Shown piece by piece: positions 44,977 through 55,765 of a DNA stretch of 64,000 bases (the first letter of the stretch is position 1; each line of letters starts with the position of its first letter). This DNA comes from Elgaria multicarinata webbii. Lineage: Eukaryota > Chordata > Lepidosauria > Squamata > Anguidae. A program made the translations under genes and the position numbers. The notes beneath the pieces are model-generated. The model worked only from the letters and a program-made list of their open reading frames with translations. It searched no databases and was not told the origin of the DNA. The DNA is taken from positions 144,989,197 through 145,053,196 of the forward strand of contig NC_086173.1 of NCBI RefSeq assembly GCF_023053635.1, given 5' to 3'.

Positions 44977-45308
44977 CTTTATCTAAAAATGCATTGCAAG
45001 TATATAGAGCACAATCCATCCTTCTTCATCCATCCTAACTATAACTATGATAGAAGGTTTAAAGATTTAATACAAGGTACAAGCTGCCAGGATTTTAAAG
45101 GAAATTCACACATGGATGCCCATCATCTGAGGACTGAGGACAGCCATCAACTGATGATTCCTGGAATAAGCCACCAAAGCTAGAACTTCCATCTCACCTC
45201 ACATGGCCTCAAACACAGTTTCACATTCAGCTGCAAGGCATCATGTATGCAATAATTGAGTATGTACATTCATGTACAATGTACAATGTACATTGATGGT
45301 GCTATATA

Positions 45309-45346
<38 letters not shown>

Positions 45347-45780
45347 TAATGAGTGACAAGAAATCAAGGAACGTACACCCATGTGAAGCAACCCTTAAGT
45401 CTTCTTACAGCTGGGAGGTTCCCACTGCTCCCCTATCTTTAGATGGGGGAGGATCATGAGCTGAAGAAAGTCATTTGCTTAACAAACAGAAGAGCACATT
45501 AAAGAACACCCAAGATATTTAACTACAGAGCAAGGAGCTCATTCTGGCCGAGGCTTGACCCCATAACTTATCGAGCACAATGGTTGATCCAGCCCCATTT
45601 CCTGATGTTCTAATTTGACGAGAACCTTGCCAAGAAATGCTGCTGGGGCAAAGTCATGCTGCTTTGCTCCTTTTCACATTTGTAGAAGCAAATCACCTTT
45701 CTCGGCAAAGAGTTTTGTCACAAAGGCCCAGGAGGTGATGTACAGGGGTATTATATAAATGTGTATGTATACAAAAACAT
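44977..45780. other. Intergenic, nothing recognised
   Basis: Contains a (TAA)n tract (45307-45343). No gene seen. Confidence 0.4.
45307..45343. repeat. (TAA)n microsatellite
   Basis: About 12 units. Confidence 0.95.
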
Positions 45781-45781
45781 C

Positions 45782-46088
45782 AGGGTGACCATATGGAAAG
45801 GAGGACAGGGCTCCTGTATCTTTAACAGTTGTATAGAAAAGGGAATTTCAGCAGTTGTCCTTTGTATGTATGCAGCACCTGGTGAAATTCCCTCTTTATC
45901 ACAACAGCTAAAGCTGCAGGAGCTATACTACAGTAACCAGATGCAAAAGAGAAAAAGAGTCCTGCAACTTTAACTGTTGCAATGAAGAGGGAATTTCACC
46001 AGGTGCTGCATGTATACAAAGGACACCCTTTTCTAGACAACTGTTAAAGATACCGGAGCCCTGTCCTCCTTTCCATATGGTCACCCTA
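45782..46088. mobile_element. Palindromic MITE (agggtgaccatatgg family, copy 3, most complete)
   Basis: Ends agggtgaccatatggaaagg and its complement ccatatggtcaccct at 46073-46087. The arms repeat 'ctgtatctttaacagttg' inverted. It abuts an inverted SINE head exactly where the head's B box would continue, so it inserted into that SINE. Confidence 0.88.
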
Positions 46089-46222
46089 CCAGGATTTGAA
46101 CCTGTGACCTTCTGCATGCAAAGTATATACTCTCCCGTCCAGCTGTGGCCACTTCCTCCAAAGGAGTTAGCCTTGAAGAAACCCCTCCATAGTTTTGCAC
46201 TGCTTAGGTCCTGATGGCATAG
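46089..46222 (-). mobile_element. SINE head with 5' extension, inverted
   Basis: The complement of gcatgcagaaggtcacaggt and of the 'aactcctttggaggaagtgg' extension. Homologous along about 130 bases to 19255-19381. Confidence 0.75.
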
Positions 46223-46226
46223 TTCA

Positions 46227-46348
46227 TCTGCAGTTAAAGCTACAGGAGCCCTGCCCTCTTGACCAGATACAAACTGCTGAAATTCCCTTTTCTAAACCAC
46301 TGTTAAAGATATATGAGCCCTGTCCGCTTTTTCATATGGTCACCCTAA
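46227..46348. mobile_element. Palindromic MITE, right half (copy 4)
   Basis: aaagctacaggagccctgcc to catatggtcaccctaa. The left half is missing. Confidence 0.75.
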
Positions 46349-47671
46349 AATGCAGTAGAAAGTGGATAACTCACTTTGCTCTAGTCATTGGTACCAGCTC
46401 TTGCATCTCCCTCCCTTCTCTTGTGGGTGGGGCAATGTTTTTTCAAAAGTAATCCAAGTACTCTTAGGGGAGAAGGGAGTATTTTTGTCAATGCAGCTAC
46501 AGATTGAGATGGAGCTATCCCACGTAACCTGTGACCCACCAACACGAACATCATCCACAAACACTTTGTTGTGACTGTCCAGGTAACAGACAACTCCTGT
46601 TTTTACAGTTCCAAAGAGGAATTACTCCGTGGTGGCTCACCATATGTCCACACACCATATGTCCACACTCTGTCCTCAAATTGGACTGTGTAAAGAGGCA
46701 AAGAGGTAGATGTGTGAGGTTGTGTTACAATCGCTGGCCAATCCCATTTTGACTGTGCCATGCACAACAATCCTGCAAATCCCCAGTCTGTTGTTTGGAC
46801 AAAATAGAAATTAGCCCACAGATGGCCCTCCTGCTACACACAAAATGCTCTATATCTTTACTGTCTACCTGATCATGGTTGAAAGATTTCCTTTCAGTGG
46901 ACTGGATCCAGATTTAAGCCATATCAACTGTGCTGGCGGAAGTGGACTTCCACGCCGCTCCTTCTCATAACCACCCCCTCCGGTCCCCTGAAAATGCTAT
47001 ACAGAGAACCTGCAGAATGGGGTGAGCTGGGAAGGGGGTCCCCAAAATTGGGCAGAGGGACATTATTTTATTTATTTATTTATTTATTACATTTATATCC
47101 TGCCTTTTTTCCTCCAAGGAACCCAAGGTGGCATACATAATCCTCCTCCTCTCCATTTTATCCTCACAACAACAACCCTGTGAGGTAGGTTGGGCTGAGA
47201 TTCTGGTGAGGTAGATCACTCTTACTCCCATTTTACAGAAGGGGAAAAAAACTGGGGCTAAGAGGCAGAGATATAGCCAAAGCCACTCAAGACCAGCAGT
47301 TGTAAACATTGCTGGGTTGTTCCAAGTATAACATATGGAAACACCTTTTTCTTTCTTTCTTGTAATTTTAAAAGCAGGGATTTGAGGATTAATAAGACCT
47401 AATGTCAAAACCGGATCCCTAGGAATTTTATGAGGATCTTCCAGAGCCTTTACCAATCAAGGTATGAAGTGTGTGTGTAGCAACAAGGCTGGAAGCTGAC
47501 AAAGGAGCTTCAGCAAGGCAAAAAAAAATTAGCCTGGAGGGCATTTTTTAAATTTATTCGGCAAACCTCAAAAGGGATTTGGGAAACTTTTAAAGATGGA
47601 CCATTGTTCTTCTGTTCGATGACAAGGAAACTGCATCTACCCCTTGTATGAGTTTAACAGGATCATGTGTC
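46349..47671. other. Intergenic upstream of gene C, with one dispersed repeat
   Basis: The stretch 47065-47240 (TTTA run, gcatacataatcctcctcct, accctgtgaggtaggttggg) is the repeat also seen at 26770 and 62870. No exon was recognised. Confidence 0.45.

Positions 47672-47727
<56 letters not shown>
47672..47727. repeat. (TAA)n microsatellite
   Basis: About 18 units; the poly-Asn open frame here is an artefact. Confidence 0.97.
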
Positions 47728-47731
<4 letters not shown>

Positions 47732-47939
47732 CGCAACTCTGGACCTAATTCCCCGCACCCCCGCACTGCTTCTTCCCCCTCTGGTCTACCGTGCCCCCCT
47801 ACCCATTATTCAGGGGAGATCCTTGTGGAAGTCGGGGGTCGGGCGGGGAGGGGAAGGTTCGTCTTTTTGTACAGGGTCACATTCCTGCCCATCCACAGTT
47901 CTCCTCCTTATATGCATTTACCTGATTTCTCCGGCTCAG

Positions 47940-48660
47940 GAGCAAAAAAAAGATCTGCAGATCCCGGGAGCGGTAAGTGAAGCTGCTCTCGGATTCCGAT
48001 CCGAACAATTCAAACAATGAGAAAGTCTCTTGCCTGGCTCGAGATCTTTATTAAAGGCCGTTTTGGCGCAGCCTAAGATCTTCAACCTTTGGGGACTGGG
48101 AGGGGGACCCCCCCAGCTGCAAGTCTGCAATGGAGGCAGCTTGAGTCTCTTTGCAGCTGAAACGCAAGGAGGAAGCAGCCCCTTCCCACCACCACTGCCG
48201 CCACCACCACCACGATTTCTGATCTTCTCTCTTTTCTTTATGATCCTCCGCCCCCCCTCCCTCAAACCGCCTCCCCGCCTTCCTGCCACCCCCTCCTCTC
48301 CTCTCAGCATCAGATCCCAACCACCAGCAGCTTGCTCCAGCCCCTTCCTGTGTCCTTGCAATACCAAGCCGGTCTGCAACCGATTGCAATTTTATGTATT
48401 GTGCTCTCTGTGCGACTGGCAGCTAAAATAATAAAATTGACGAGGGAGCCCCCAAATTTTGCGGACAGGCATTTGGTCACTCCTGATCCGGAAGCACCAG
48501 ATAATCGACGAGCTAAAGAGGGAGAGAAGGAGAGCGAGAGAAAGAAAGAGAACTCGGCCAAAGTGCTAGGGATGGGCAGAAAAGAGAGTGAATCTGGATC
48601 GGACTCCGCTTTGTGGCTCCGTTGGTTGACACGCCCGGGCTCGGGTTCTTACTACTAGGA
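47940..48660 (+). promoter_or_regulatory. CpG-rich candidate promoter and 5' region of gene C
   Basis: Single-copy, CpG-rich sequence about 2.2-2.9 kb upstream of the first gene C exon found. A good donor site, gggagcg|gtaagtg at 47972-47973, could end a 5' untranslated exon on the plus strand. Open frames on both strands (Gly- and Pro-rich) have no domain support and are more likely composition artefacts. Confidence 0.45.
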
Positions 48661-48767
48661 GTGGATCCAGTTGCCTCAGAAACGACCATACACCCGGCTA
48701 TGCAACTGTAAAGAGACCTGCCAGCCAGGAAAAGTGGGTAAGGAAGACTGATGGCAATGGATGGATT

Positions 48768-48795
48768 GATGGATGAATGAATGAATGAATGAATG
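48768..48795. repeat. (GAAT)n simple repeat
   Basis: About 6 units of GAAT. Confidence 0.9.
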
Positions 48796-48939
48796 GACAG
48801 AAGTGGTCTCATCTGTTCACCCAATAAAGGGATGTAGAAGAAAGGAAAAATAAAAACCCAACGCTTCCTTACCTTTCAAGTGCATATGACCGTTATCACA
48901 TGTGTAGCCTTCTCATCCTTCCTCTAAGGTCAGGCAGCT

Positions 48940-50279
48940 TTTTTTTCTTTTGTAATTCTCACAACAGTCCTGCGAGGTAGGCTGGAATGAGATTGTCACT
49001 TGCCCAAAGCCCTGCATGAGATTTGAACCTAGCCACAGCACAGCTCACAGGCTTAGCGTGGCTGTGAATTCCCAGACAGAGGGAGTTCGAGCAAGACATC
49101 ACTACTGCCTTTCCCAATCTGGTGCCCTCCAAATAGGTTGGACTAAAAGGCCTGTAATCCCCAGTCAGCACAGGCAATGGGAATTGTAATCCAACCCACC
49201 TGGAAGGCATGCAAGATTTTCCATTGAGCTAGTGCCTGTCTCCTCTACGGCTGGATTAGTGAATTGCCCAGAAGATATTGACTGGGTTCACACAACGTGC
49301 TAAGCCATGATGATTTATTTTCTGACGGAACCCAGGGTGGGTTCACATATCATCTGTGGGATGTTTCTGCCACCCACAATGGGTTAATCCATCCACTCTG
49401 AGAACTCACGCTTTGCAGAATGGCCACAATGGGATGTTTGCATAATCTACTATGCATAGTGGATAGCAACCTATTGTGAATCCAGACATTATAATTCATG
49501 ATGTGGAGAAAGTGGGTACAGGTGTCTTTTCTCTCTCTCTCTCTCTCACTCTCTCCATCCACCATAATAGTAGAATTCATGGTGAAAATTTTGGCACTAA
49601 ATTTGGGACAGACAGAAAGGAAGTACTGCTCCAAGCAGAACCTGGTAAACTCACCGAACCTTCTGCCAGAAGGTGCGGTGATGGCTACTAATTTAGAAGA
49701 TTAGCAAGGACAAAAAATAAGCATATTTACCCAAGACATTGTGCAGGTTGCAAAAACTATCCTTTCCATCTTGCCGTAGAATTTTCATTGTTTAGTGTGT
49801 TTTTCTGTTAACCATGCAAAAGATGTACTGTCCTTTTAATCAATCAAAATTAAATAAGAACTTCTTGGCTTTCAGATTCTTAAAAAGTTGAATTTGGAAG
49901 GAGAAACATGAAAGCAATTTATGAAGAAATTGCACAGTGTCATTTCCGGGTGGGCTACTTATGACATTCTGACATGATTGTTAGCAGTCTGATTAGGGGA
50001 GAAGGGTAATGGCCGATGAGGCCCCAGCCCTGAATTTATTCCACTGGGCCCCAATCTATTCCCCAGAGCCCTATGTGTCTCACCCCCCTCATCTTAGTTG
50101 CCATGCAGGTGGCAATTTTCCAAGGGCATTGCAGCAACACCCAAAAAAACTCCCCACGTGCTGCAACAGCTCCACCCAAAAAAACACCTTCCCATGCATA
50201 GCAATTAAGCTGAGGAAAAATAAACTTTTTCCATTCGTTCAGAATGATCTGAGGCAGGGTGCATATTAATTCTAAACGG
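48940..50279. other. Intergenic, decayed repeats
   Basis: 48960-49090 resembles the 26770/47085 dispersed repeat. 49108-49210 is a palindromic 'ttggacta' copy. 49495-49705 is an old CR1-like end. No gene recognised. Confidence 0.45.
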
Positions 50280-50299
50280 GCCAGACCCACAGGACACAA

Positions 50300-50690
50300 A
50301 TCTTTCTAAACGGGCCAGCCCCATAGGACACAAATCTGTATAAATTCTGCATGAGATAATTTATATCTATACATGTGCATATGTAGATATGAATTATCCT
50401 ATGTAGATAATTTAGGTCAAGACTTTTCTGTTCTCCCAGGCATTTAGCAATATGTAATGAGCCTGGGTCTGTTTTTTGGCTCATCGTTTGTAAAGTTGTT
50501 ATAGTGGCTTTAAATGTATGTGCATTTTGCATGTTTGGTGGTTTTTAATTTTTGTATATTGTTTTAAAGTGTTTTTATCTTATGTGAACTGCCCAGAGAG
50601 CTTTGGCTATGGGGCGGTATACAAATGTAATAAAATAAAATAATTCTTTTATATAGATTTGTGTCCTATGGAACTGCCCCCCAAATCTTT
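50300..50690. mobile_element. Small inverted-repeat element split by an L2-like LINE end
   Basis: The left arm (cataggacacaaatctgtat, about 50322) is mirrored at about 50655 (agatttgtgtcctatgg). Between them a 5'-truncated L2/Rex1-like end (50408-50640) has inserted, with 'gaactgcccagagagctttg' and a taataaaataaaat tail. Confidence 0.7.
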
Positions 50691-50803
50691 CAAGTGCCTA
50701 GCAACAATCCTGGGCACATGTGTGTGTGGTGGGAAGGGGGGGTTGTTATTGCAAGACTGAATGTGACCTGCAAAGAAGTGGGTGACTGTGGCTTCTTCTC
50801 CAG

Positions 50804-50877
50804 GCGAAGGACTGTGGGTGCTATCCTGGATCCCGGAGGCGACATGCAGGAGAATTATGAGAATGTCATATCTCTGG
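50804..50877 (+). CDS. Gene C short KRAB-like exon
   Basis: A 74-base exon between cttcttctccag|gcgaagg and tctctgg|gtaagg. In the frame that continues downstream it reads RRTVGAILDPGGDMQENYEN then VISL. It has the same splice phases as gene A exon 22654-22739 and is four codons shorter. The preceding intronic DNA (gtgacctgcaaagaagtgg) still resembles the first half of a KRAB A box (VTxEEV). The exon may therefore be the shortened remains of a full KRAB-A exon. Either it is used as a short exon, as in gene A, or it is decaying. The MQENYENVISL part is conserved with gene A at the protein level only. Confidence 0.65.
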
Positions 50878-50999
50878 GTAAGGGTTCCTTCTCTTTCTCA
50901 GGTAACTAGATACATTGCTAGGGAATCACTAAGCCCACACAGGTGGACCAAGCCACCTTTGGATAAGCTGTCTGGCCTAATGTCTGCTTCAACTTATGG

Positions 51000-51300
51000 A
51001 ATTCACTGCCACCCGATGTGGTGAAGGCCACTAATTTGGAAGGCTTCAAAAGCAGATTTAGAAAAAGGCATGGAGAATAGGTTTATCAGTAGTGGATAGC
51101 CAGAGCAGCTAAATAGAACCTCCATTTTCTGGAGTAGTCTACCTTTGAATATCAGCTGCTAGGGAGCATCAGTAGTAGAGAGTTATTTCCTTTGTGCCTT
51201 GCTTGTGGGCTTCCCAGAAGCATCTGGCAGCCACTGTTGGAAAAAGACTGATGGACTCTTGGTCTGATCCAACAGGGCTCTTCATATGTTGTTGTAAAGC
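51000..51300 (+). mobile_element. CR1-type LINE 3' end, old
   Basis: ggaattcactgccacccgat, then gcagccactgttgg and ggtctgatccaacagggctc. Confidence 0.7.
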
Positions 51301-51529
51301 AAGGGTGCACAACCTTTTTGGCCCTGGAGACCACATCAGATATGTCCCGGAGTAGTAGGAGTCGCACATCTGTATGCATGCACACACATACCACTCACAC
51401 AGATTTGTGCATGCACAGATAGACATGGAAAGAAAAAACACCCTTCCCAGAACAGATTTTTAAAAATAGCAAAAAGAAAAAGGACATTAAAAATACAGAA
51501 AGGATATACAAATTTTTGTATATTTATTT

Positions 51530-51605
51530 TTAATGTTCATTGTTTTTAACCTTTGTAAACCATCCAGAGAGCTTCGGCTATGGGGAGGTATATAAATGAA
51601 ATAAA
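51530..51605 (+). mobile_element. L2/Rex1-like LINE 3' tail
   Basis: ccatccagagagcttcggct with an (AAAT)n tail. Confidence 0.75.
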
Positions 51606-51865
51606 TAAATAAATATTAAAATAGACACACACACCCCAAAAAGACAATAATTAGCAAAAAGATTAGGGCAGGATCTACACTACTGCTTTAAAATGGTTTA
51701 TAACAGTAGTGACAACTCTTGGGGCCCAGGACACACTACATATACAGTTTCAAACCATTTTCAAAGTGCCATATCCTGCTTGGTGTAGATCTGGTCTAGG
51801 AAGCAATCATGCCTACCATTTTAGGTCTGCGGGGTAATGACAGCTGGGGTCCCTATGTCCCGTGT

Positions 51866-51906
<41 letters not shown>
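51866..51906. repeat. (TC)n microsatellite
   Basis: About 20 units. Confidence 0.95.
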
Positions 51907-51909
<3 letters not shown>

Positions 51910-52925
51910 CACACACACGGACACAGACTAGGGTGGGGTTTTTTAACACACAAACTCACACACTTGCACAGGGCCAGGCAAAGCTGGTAATAGGCCCAGG
52001 CCAAATGGGAAATGTAGGCCCCATTTCAAACTGCTCATTAAGTATTTTTTTAATCAGTTCTAAATACATATGAAGTAGAACAATTTATAAAAAAGGTAAT
52101 GGCAAGCACTTTTATTCAAGATGTATATAAGACATCACTTCTTCACATTCGGAAATGCTTTACGTGCTTTTCTTTGGGCAAATTCATCATCAACAACAGA
52201 AAAATCAAGCAACTTTGCCCAAAGAGCTACTTTGTAACAAATCTTTAACAAAGGGTCCCCCTTTGCCTCTACCCGGGGGTCTTAGAGTAGGCTCCCTCAA
52301 AATCGTAGGCCCATGCCAACTGGCCCCTCCTCTGCCCAGCTCTGTACTTGCACTCTCTCTACACTGGTCAACCAAGACCAAATTTGCTTTGCTTGTGGTC
52401 TTGAGAGTACCTGTGTTGCTAGTGCTGCTGTTGCTGACTCACAAAATGTGCTCCTCGCTGGAAAAGAAATGGCCATCAATTTCTGGTTCCCCAGAGAATG
52501 CTAGAAAGAAATATATAAATACTCCAATTGGCTGAGGTCAATGTTTTTTAAATGTTGTGATTGGCTAGTTTTTTGCACATTTCATGGCAGGGGCAAGGGA
52601 GTGAGTAAGGCTACATATGGCACCAAGGCAGATCACCATTGGCAAGAGACCTGCCAGCCTGGTTCTACACAGCCGCACAGAGGACAGTGTGGCGCTGGCC
52701 AGAGTGCCTTATCAGTCATAGCTGATATCTAAGAGTTTTCCCGGACCGGCAGCTGCTTTCCTCTGTGCAGGCGCTGGTTGGGGAAAGATCTCAGAGATCA
52801 GAAATTACTGATAAGATATTCTGGCAGGCGGAAAGAGTGGAGGGGAACAAGACTTGTCATTTCAATGGAGAGTTTGAGCAGGTGGGGGACACTCGTGAGC
52901 AGGACTGAATCACGCAGTGGCACTC

Positions 52926-53243
52926 GGGTGACCATATTAGAAAGGAGGACAGGGCTCCTGTATCTTTAACAGTTGCATAGAAAAGGGAATTTTAGTAGAT
53001 GTCATTTGTATGCATGCAGCACCCGGTGAAATTCCCTCTTCGTCACAACAGTTAAAGCTGCAGGAACCCTGCCCTTTTGACCAGATACAAAAGAGGCCAA
53101 AGCTCCTGCTACTTTAACTGTTGTGATGAAGAGGGAATTTCACCAGGTGCTGCATGTATTCAAATGACACCTGCTGAAATTCCCTTTTCTATGCAACTGT
53201 TAAAGATACAGGAGCCCTGTCCTCCTTTTCATATGGCCACCCA
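52926..53243. mobile_element. Palindromic MITE (agggtgacc family, copy 5)
   Basis: gggtgaccatattagaaagg to catatggccaccc, with both arms and the central 'ccagatacaaaagagg' loop. Confidence 0.85.
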
Positions 53244-53725
53244 ATACCCTTCTTTGGGCCCACCCACCCCTGCCTCACAAGGTCAAGCTATAATCTCCAA
53301 TCAGCTACCAGGCCAGATGGAGAAGCCCTGTACAGAGGCCTTAGCAGGCCCATGGGCCGGAGGCTCCCCATCCCTGATCTGAAGATTTAGAACAGCCTTC
53401 ACCCAACCTGTTGCCCTCCAGACATTTTGGACACCCATCAGCATGGCCACTATAGGTTAGTTGCATAGGCTATTTGTAATCAGAACTGAGATGGGTAGAT
53501 GTGCACATGTAATACAATCAGAGCAAAATGAGGTGGTAGGGTGGATTGTACCACTTCAGACTCAAGGTGGGGCATGCCACTCTTAAATGCTCTCCCATAT
53601 ATATATTTTAAAATCCCTGAAAATAAAGGGCTAGCACATGAGGAAGCAAAGTTCTAAACCAGTTCATTTTTGTTTACATTTAATGTAGCAGAGTACTAAA
53701 AACAACTACATTAGAGGAGGTAAAA

Positions 53726-54420
53726 ACGCTTCTGGATCAAACTTAGGTCCATCTAGTCCAGCACTCTGTTCACACAGTGGCCAACCAGCCATCGGCCAGG
53801 GATGAACAAGTAGGACATGGTGCAACATCACCCTCCCAGCCATGTTCCCCAGCAACTGGTGCACACAGGCTTACTGCCTCGAATACTGGAGATAGCACAC
53901 AACCATCAGGGCTAGTAACCTTTGATAGCCTTCCCCTCCAGGAATTTAGCCAACCCCCTTTTAAAGCCATCCAAATGGGTGGCCATCACTACATCTTGTG
54001 ATGGTGAATTCCACAATTTAACTATGTACTGTGTGAAGAAGTACTTCCTTGTATTTGTCCTGAATCTCCCACCAATCAGCTTCATGGGATGAGCCCAGGT
54101 TCTAGTATTTTGAAAGAGGGAGAAAAATGTCTCCCTATTCACATTCTCCATAGCTTGCCTAATTTTGTACACCTCTATCATGTCTCCCCTTAGCCTCCTC
54201 TTCTCCAAGCTAAACAATCCCAGCTGTTGTAACCTTCCCTCATAAGGGAGATGCTCCAGCCCCTTAATCATTTTAGTTGCCCTTTTCTGAACTTTTTCTG
54301 GCTCTATAATATCCTTTTTTAGGTGTGGTGACCAGAACTGTACACAGTATTCTAAGTAGTCCAGTTCCTGCACGCTGAAGTGTCCCAGTGCATTCTACCA
54401 CCTTCTTTTGCAGCATGTGT
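53726..54420 (-). mobile_element. CR1-type LINE 3' half, inverted
   Basis: The longest CR1 coding trace here after 43697-44976. On the minus strand it encodes [17 protein letters not shown], then RRLRGDMIEVYKI and RETFFSLFQNTRTWAHPM, and ends at 53726. It is 5'-truncated at about 54420, close to the gene C 25-codon exon. Confidence 0.92.
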
Positions 54421-54646
54421 AGACTGGACCTTCCTCTTGAGGATTTGTGCTTAAGATGGACGACAGCGGTGGTGCAGAATGCACAAAGCCCCCAATGTTT
54501 GGGAGATCCAGGGGCCCGGTGGGTGGAATTGATTCTGAGGCTTGTCTTAACTGTGGCAGAACGATTTGGGTAGACCAAGACACGGCATCAGATTTCTTTT
54601 TAAATTACATCCTTCCCTTCCCCCTCTTCTCCCCCCAACCCCACAG

Positions 54647-54721
54647 CGGAGGAAATTGCAATCAGCTGGCCCCGGATAACAGCTTTTGCGGAGTCTCACA
54701 GGAGAAGAGGATTGGTGCCTG
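54647..54721 (+). CDS. Gene C internal exon, 25-codon conserved module
   Basis: A 75-base, phase 1-1 exon between aaccccacag|cggagg and gtgcctg|gtaagt. The peptide is AEEIAISWPRITAFAESH then RRRGLVP, the same as gene A exon 19136-19210 except for the last two residues. Twelve of 24 codons differ silently between the two, so the peptide has been kept by selection. It joins the KRAB-like exon upstream and the finger exon 58391 downstream in frame (Ala at each junction). No named domain fits. Confidence 0.8.
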
Positions 54722-55179
54722 GTAAGTCCGAACGCTGGGGGTGGAGGAGGAACCAGAGGCTACTGAGTTCTCCTCCTCTTTCCTCTTGATCAGCCTTCCT
54801 CAATCCGTTGCCTTCCAGATGTTTTATACTACAACTCCCATCAGCCCCAGGCAGCATGGCCAAAGGTCAGGGATGATGGACACTGTAGTCCAAAACATAT
54901 GGAGGGCAGCAAGTTGGGGAGTGTTGCTCTTGATAAGGCCTGTCTAGGTCCTTGCATGTATAGGGTACAGCAAAGTTTCTAGGCAGGTATTCTGAGGCTG
55001 CTTCCGCAAGTCATGAGAAGAGGCAGAAATACACCAGTGACTCGCAGTTCCCAGGAACGGGTGATGGGGAATTTCCACATCTCTGCTACAGGGGTTCACA
55101 TCCATTTGGCATCTGCAGATCTTCCTGTGAGGGAGGTGCAGTTTCTCCTTCATGCATTACAGGGGATCCTCTCCATTTA

Positions 55180-55330
55180 GGGGAAAGGTTGTAGATCAGT
55201 AGACTGAGCACACACTTTGCAGGCAGAAGGTCCCAGGGTCAACCCTTGGCCATCTACACATAGGGCCAGGAAAGACCTCCATCTGAAACCCTGGAAAGCC
55301 ACTGCCAGTCAATGTAGAGCCGTCTCCCCC
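55180..55330 (+). mobile_element. tRNA-derived SINE, decayed
   Basis: ggttgtagatcagtagactg, gcaggcagaaggtcccaggg and ggaaagccactgccagtc follow the order of the 37266 copy. Confidence 0.75.
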
Positions 55331-55599
55331 AACCTGGTACCATTATGCTGGCTGTGGATAATGGGAGTTGTAGTCCACCAGATCTGGCGGAAACCAGCTT
55401 GGGGGATGCTGGTGCAGGCAGTCCTGAGCTAGGAGGACCAACAGTGTGACTCTGTGTGTGTTCAATTGTCAGTGCTTCCCATAACCTGTGCAGGAACTGT
55501 AAAGTAGCAGAAGTTTTCAAACTGAGTTCTGGGTAACCCAGGAGTTACTCAGTGAGAGAATCAATGATGGTAGACAAGATTCTTGCTCACCACTGTCAG

Positions 55600-55765
55600 T
55601 CATAAGAACATCAGAAGTGTCATGCTGGATGAGACCAAGGGTCCAGCTAGTCCAACATTCTGTTCACACAGTGGCCAAGCAGCCATTGGCCAGGGATGAA
55701 CAAGCAGGACATGGTGCAGCAGCACCCTCCCACCCATGTTCCCCAGTAACTGGTGCACAGTCATC
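55600..55765 (-). mobile_element. CR1-type LINE 3' end, inverted
   Basis: cataagaacatcagaagtgt, gctggatgagaccaaggg, acacagtggccaagcag. Confidence 0.8.

Larger units (their letters stand above)
50878..54646. other. Gene C intron, repeat-filled
   Basis: Carries CR1 ends (51000-51300, 53726-54420), an L2-like tail (51530-51605), a (TC)n tract, and a MITE (52926-53243). 51900-52900 shows no recognisable gene; open frames at 52155-52535 lack any domain. Confidence 0.55.

Noticed and set aside
47667-48020. Poly-Asn protein at the (TAA)n tract
   Set aside because: A microsatellite translated in one frame, followed by sequence without a domain.
48030-48658. Pro/Gly-rich open frames on both strands
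   Set aside because: They fall in a CpG-rich stretch better explained as a promoter or 5' region, with no conserved domain.
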